Assembly (NCBI GenBank): GCA_963678675.1 | Contig: OY783195.1 | Span: forward strand, 26,709,385 to 26,773,384 | DNA length: 64,000 nt | Direction of reading: 5' to 3' | Source: Xiphydria camelus | Taxonomy: Eukaryota > Arthropoda > Insecta > Hymenoptera > Xiphydriidae | Shown: positions 63,322 to 64,000 of the stretch, one piece after another | Layout: each line of letters opens with the position of its first letter | Position numbering within the stretch: the stretch's first letter is position 1 | Made by a program: the position numbers and the translations under genes | Notes under the pieces: generated by a model | Database searches by the model: none | Seen by the model: the letters and a program-made list of their open reading frames with translations, nothing else | Told to the model about the DNA's origin: nothing

Positions 63322-64000
63322 ACGTCATCGAAAAGCCAGAGAAATGCACTTATGCCAAGCAGCGAGTGCGAGAGTGATAGTCTTACGAGACGATGACGTA
63401 CTGCATTTCGAAATATCGTTTTCCAGCTAAAATGAGACCGAAAATAAAAAACGAAAAAAAAAGGGGTAAATAATTTTGTCCAAATTTGTCGAATCAGCAA
63501 TACACAAATGTCTGGGAGAACCGAATTACGGGGGCGGTGGAGAGACGAGTGATTTATTCGTCGTACGATCTTTTGTACGAACTTCTCGACGAGGCGAAGG
63601 GTTCGTCGGAGATCAAACGAAAGGAGACAAATATTTATAGTATCCCGAAGGAGCTCGGCTTCCTCTGATTCCTTTTAGAAGGATGTTCCAGGGAGAATCG
63701 CGTCATCCACTCGTTCCGTCGGCCTCGGTTTACCTACTTTACGGTGGCTCCACGGATAAACGCTCGTGTGTGCAAATATTGTATAACCAGAGAGAGGGAT
63801 CCCCTTCGATGGGGACCTCGAACAAAAAATCATTCCCATGACATACCTCAGTGAACGCTTTGTACTCCGTGACGTGTTAATCGCATAGGTCGTGCCTGAT
63901 GGCTATACAGTCAGTCCCCGGTTCGCGGCCGAGTTGTGAGATGAATTTTTGTAAAGACAGAGCAGATGTGTGCTCTCGACGCTGCGCATCTTTCGCACAG
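63322..64000. other. Spacer at the window end with one coding-like frame
   Basis: A plus frame at about 63486-63668 reads NVWENRITGAVERRVIY, SSYDLLYELLDEAKG and ends IPKELGFL before TGA. Codon use looks plausible, but no start, acceptor or family is recognised. The last bases (ATCTTTCGCACAG) resemble a splice acceptor cut by the window edge. Confidence 0.3.

Overview
The window looks like insect nuclear DNA, most likely from a hymenopteran (ant, bee or wasp). That placement is inference from three things. The Runt-domain gene keeps insect-type introns. The interspersed DNA consists mostly of short DNA transposons that insert at TA, TTAA or TTA. Roughly 1-kb GC- and CpG-rich single-copy blocks alternate with AT-rich repeats. 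I saw no bacterial operons, CRISPR arrays, rRNA genes or convincing tRNA genes.

One protein-coding gene is recognisable with high confidence: a Runx (Runt-domain) transcription factor on the minus strand, with its ATG at 48866 and its stop at 43392. Four coding exons (48545-48866, 47491-47604, 44907-45011, 43392-43837) all join in phase 1 to give 328 residues. The first two exons carry the complete Runt DNA-binding domain, split at the GRSGR/G position where vertebrate RUNX genes are also split. The last exon is a Pro/Ser/Thr-rich tail ending in the Groucho-recruiting VWRPY. Its introns are loaded with nested miniature transposons.

Elsewhere I see only orphan candidate exons. There is a plus-strand series near 11.07-12.06 kb that includes a possible 12-nt microexon. 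A frame-compatible minus-strand pair lies at 30.19-30.40 kb. Single minus-strand exons lie at 6.92-7.04 and 36.14-36.33 kb. None belongs to a family I recognise, and some may be chance.

The rest is repeats: about a dozen copies of one palindromic MITE (family A), five to seven copies each of families B, C and D, smaller families E, F, I and K, four different piggyBac-like non-autonomous elements with TTAA ends, Harbinger-like hairpins with TTA duplications, a mariner-like long-TIR element carrying the C-terminal part of a transposase, a dispersed solo-LTR-like repeat, and a fragment of an endonuclease like those of Helentrons or non-LTR elements. Many otherwise unrelated MITE families share the same end, TACACTGAGAAAAA, suggesting one common mobilising transposase. 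At least seven clear nested insertions allow relative dating. Family letters are labels for this window only.

Layout: 0-11 kb repeats and GC-rich spacers; 11-12 kb orphan plus-strand exons; 12-30 kb repeats with long GC-rich blocks and an endonuclease relic at 15.4 kb; 30-37 kb orphan minus-strand exons and a piggyBac-like element; 37-43 kb dense nested MITEs; 43.4-48.9 kb the Runx gene; 48.9-50.2 kb its GC-rich 5' flank; 50-64 kb repeats, the LTR-like family and GC-rich spacers.
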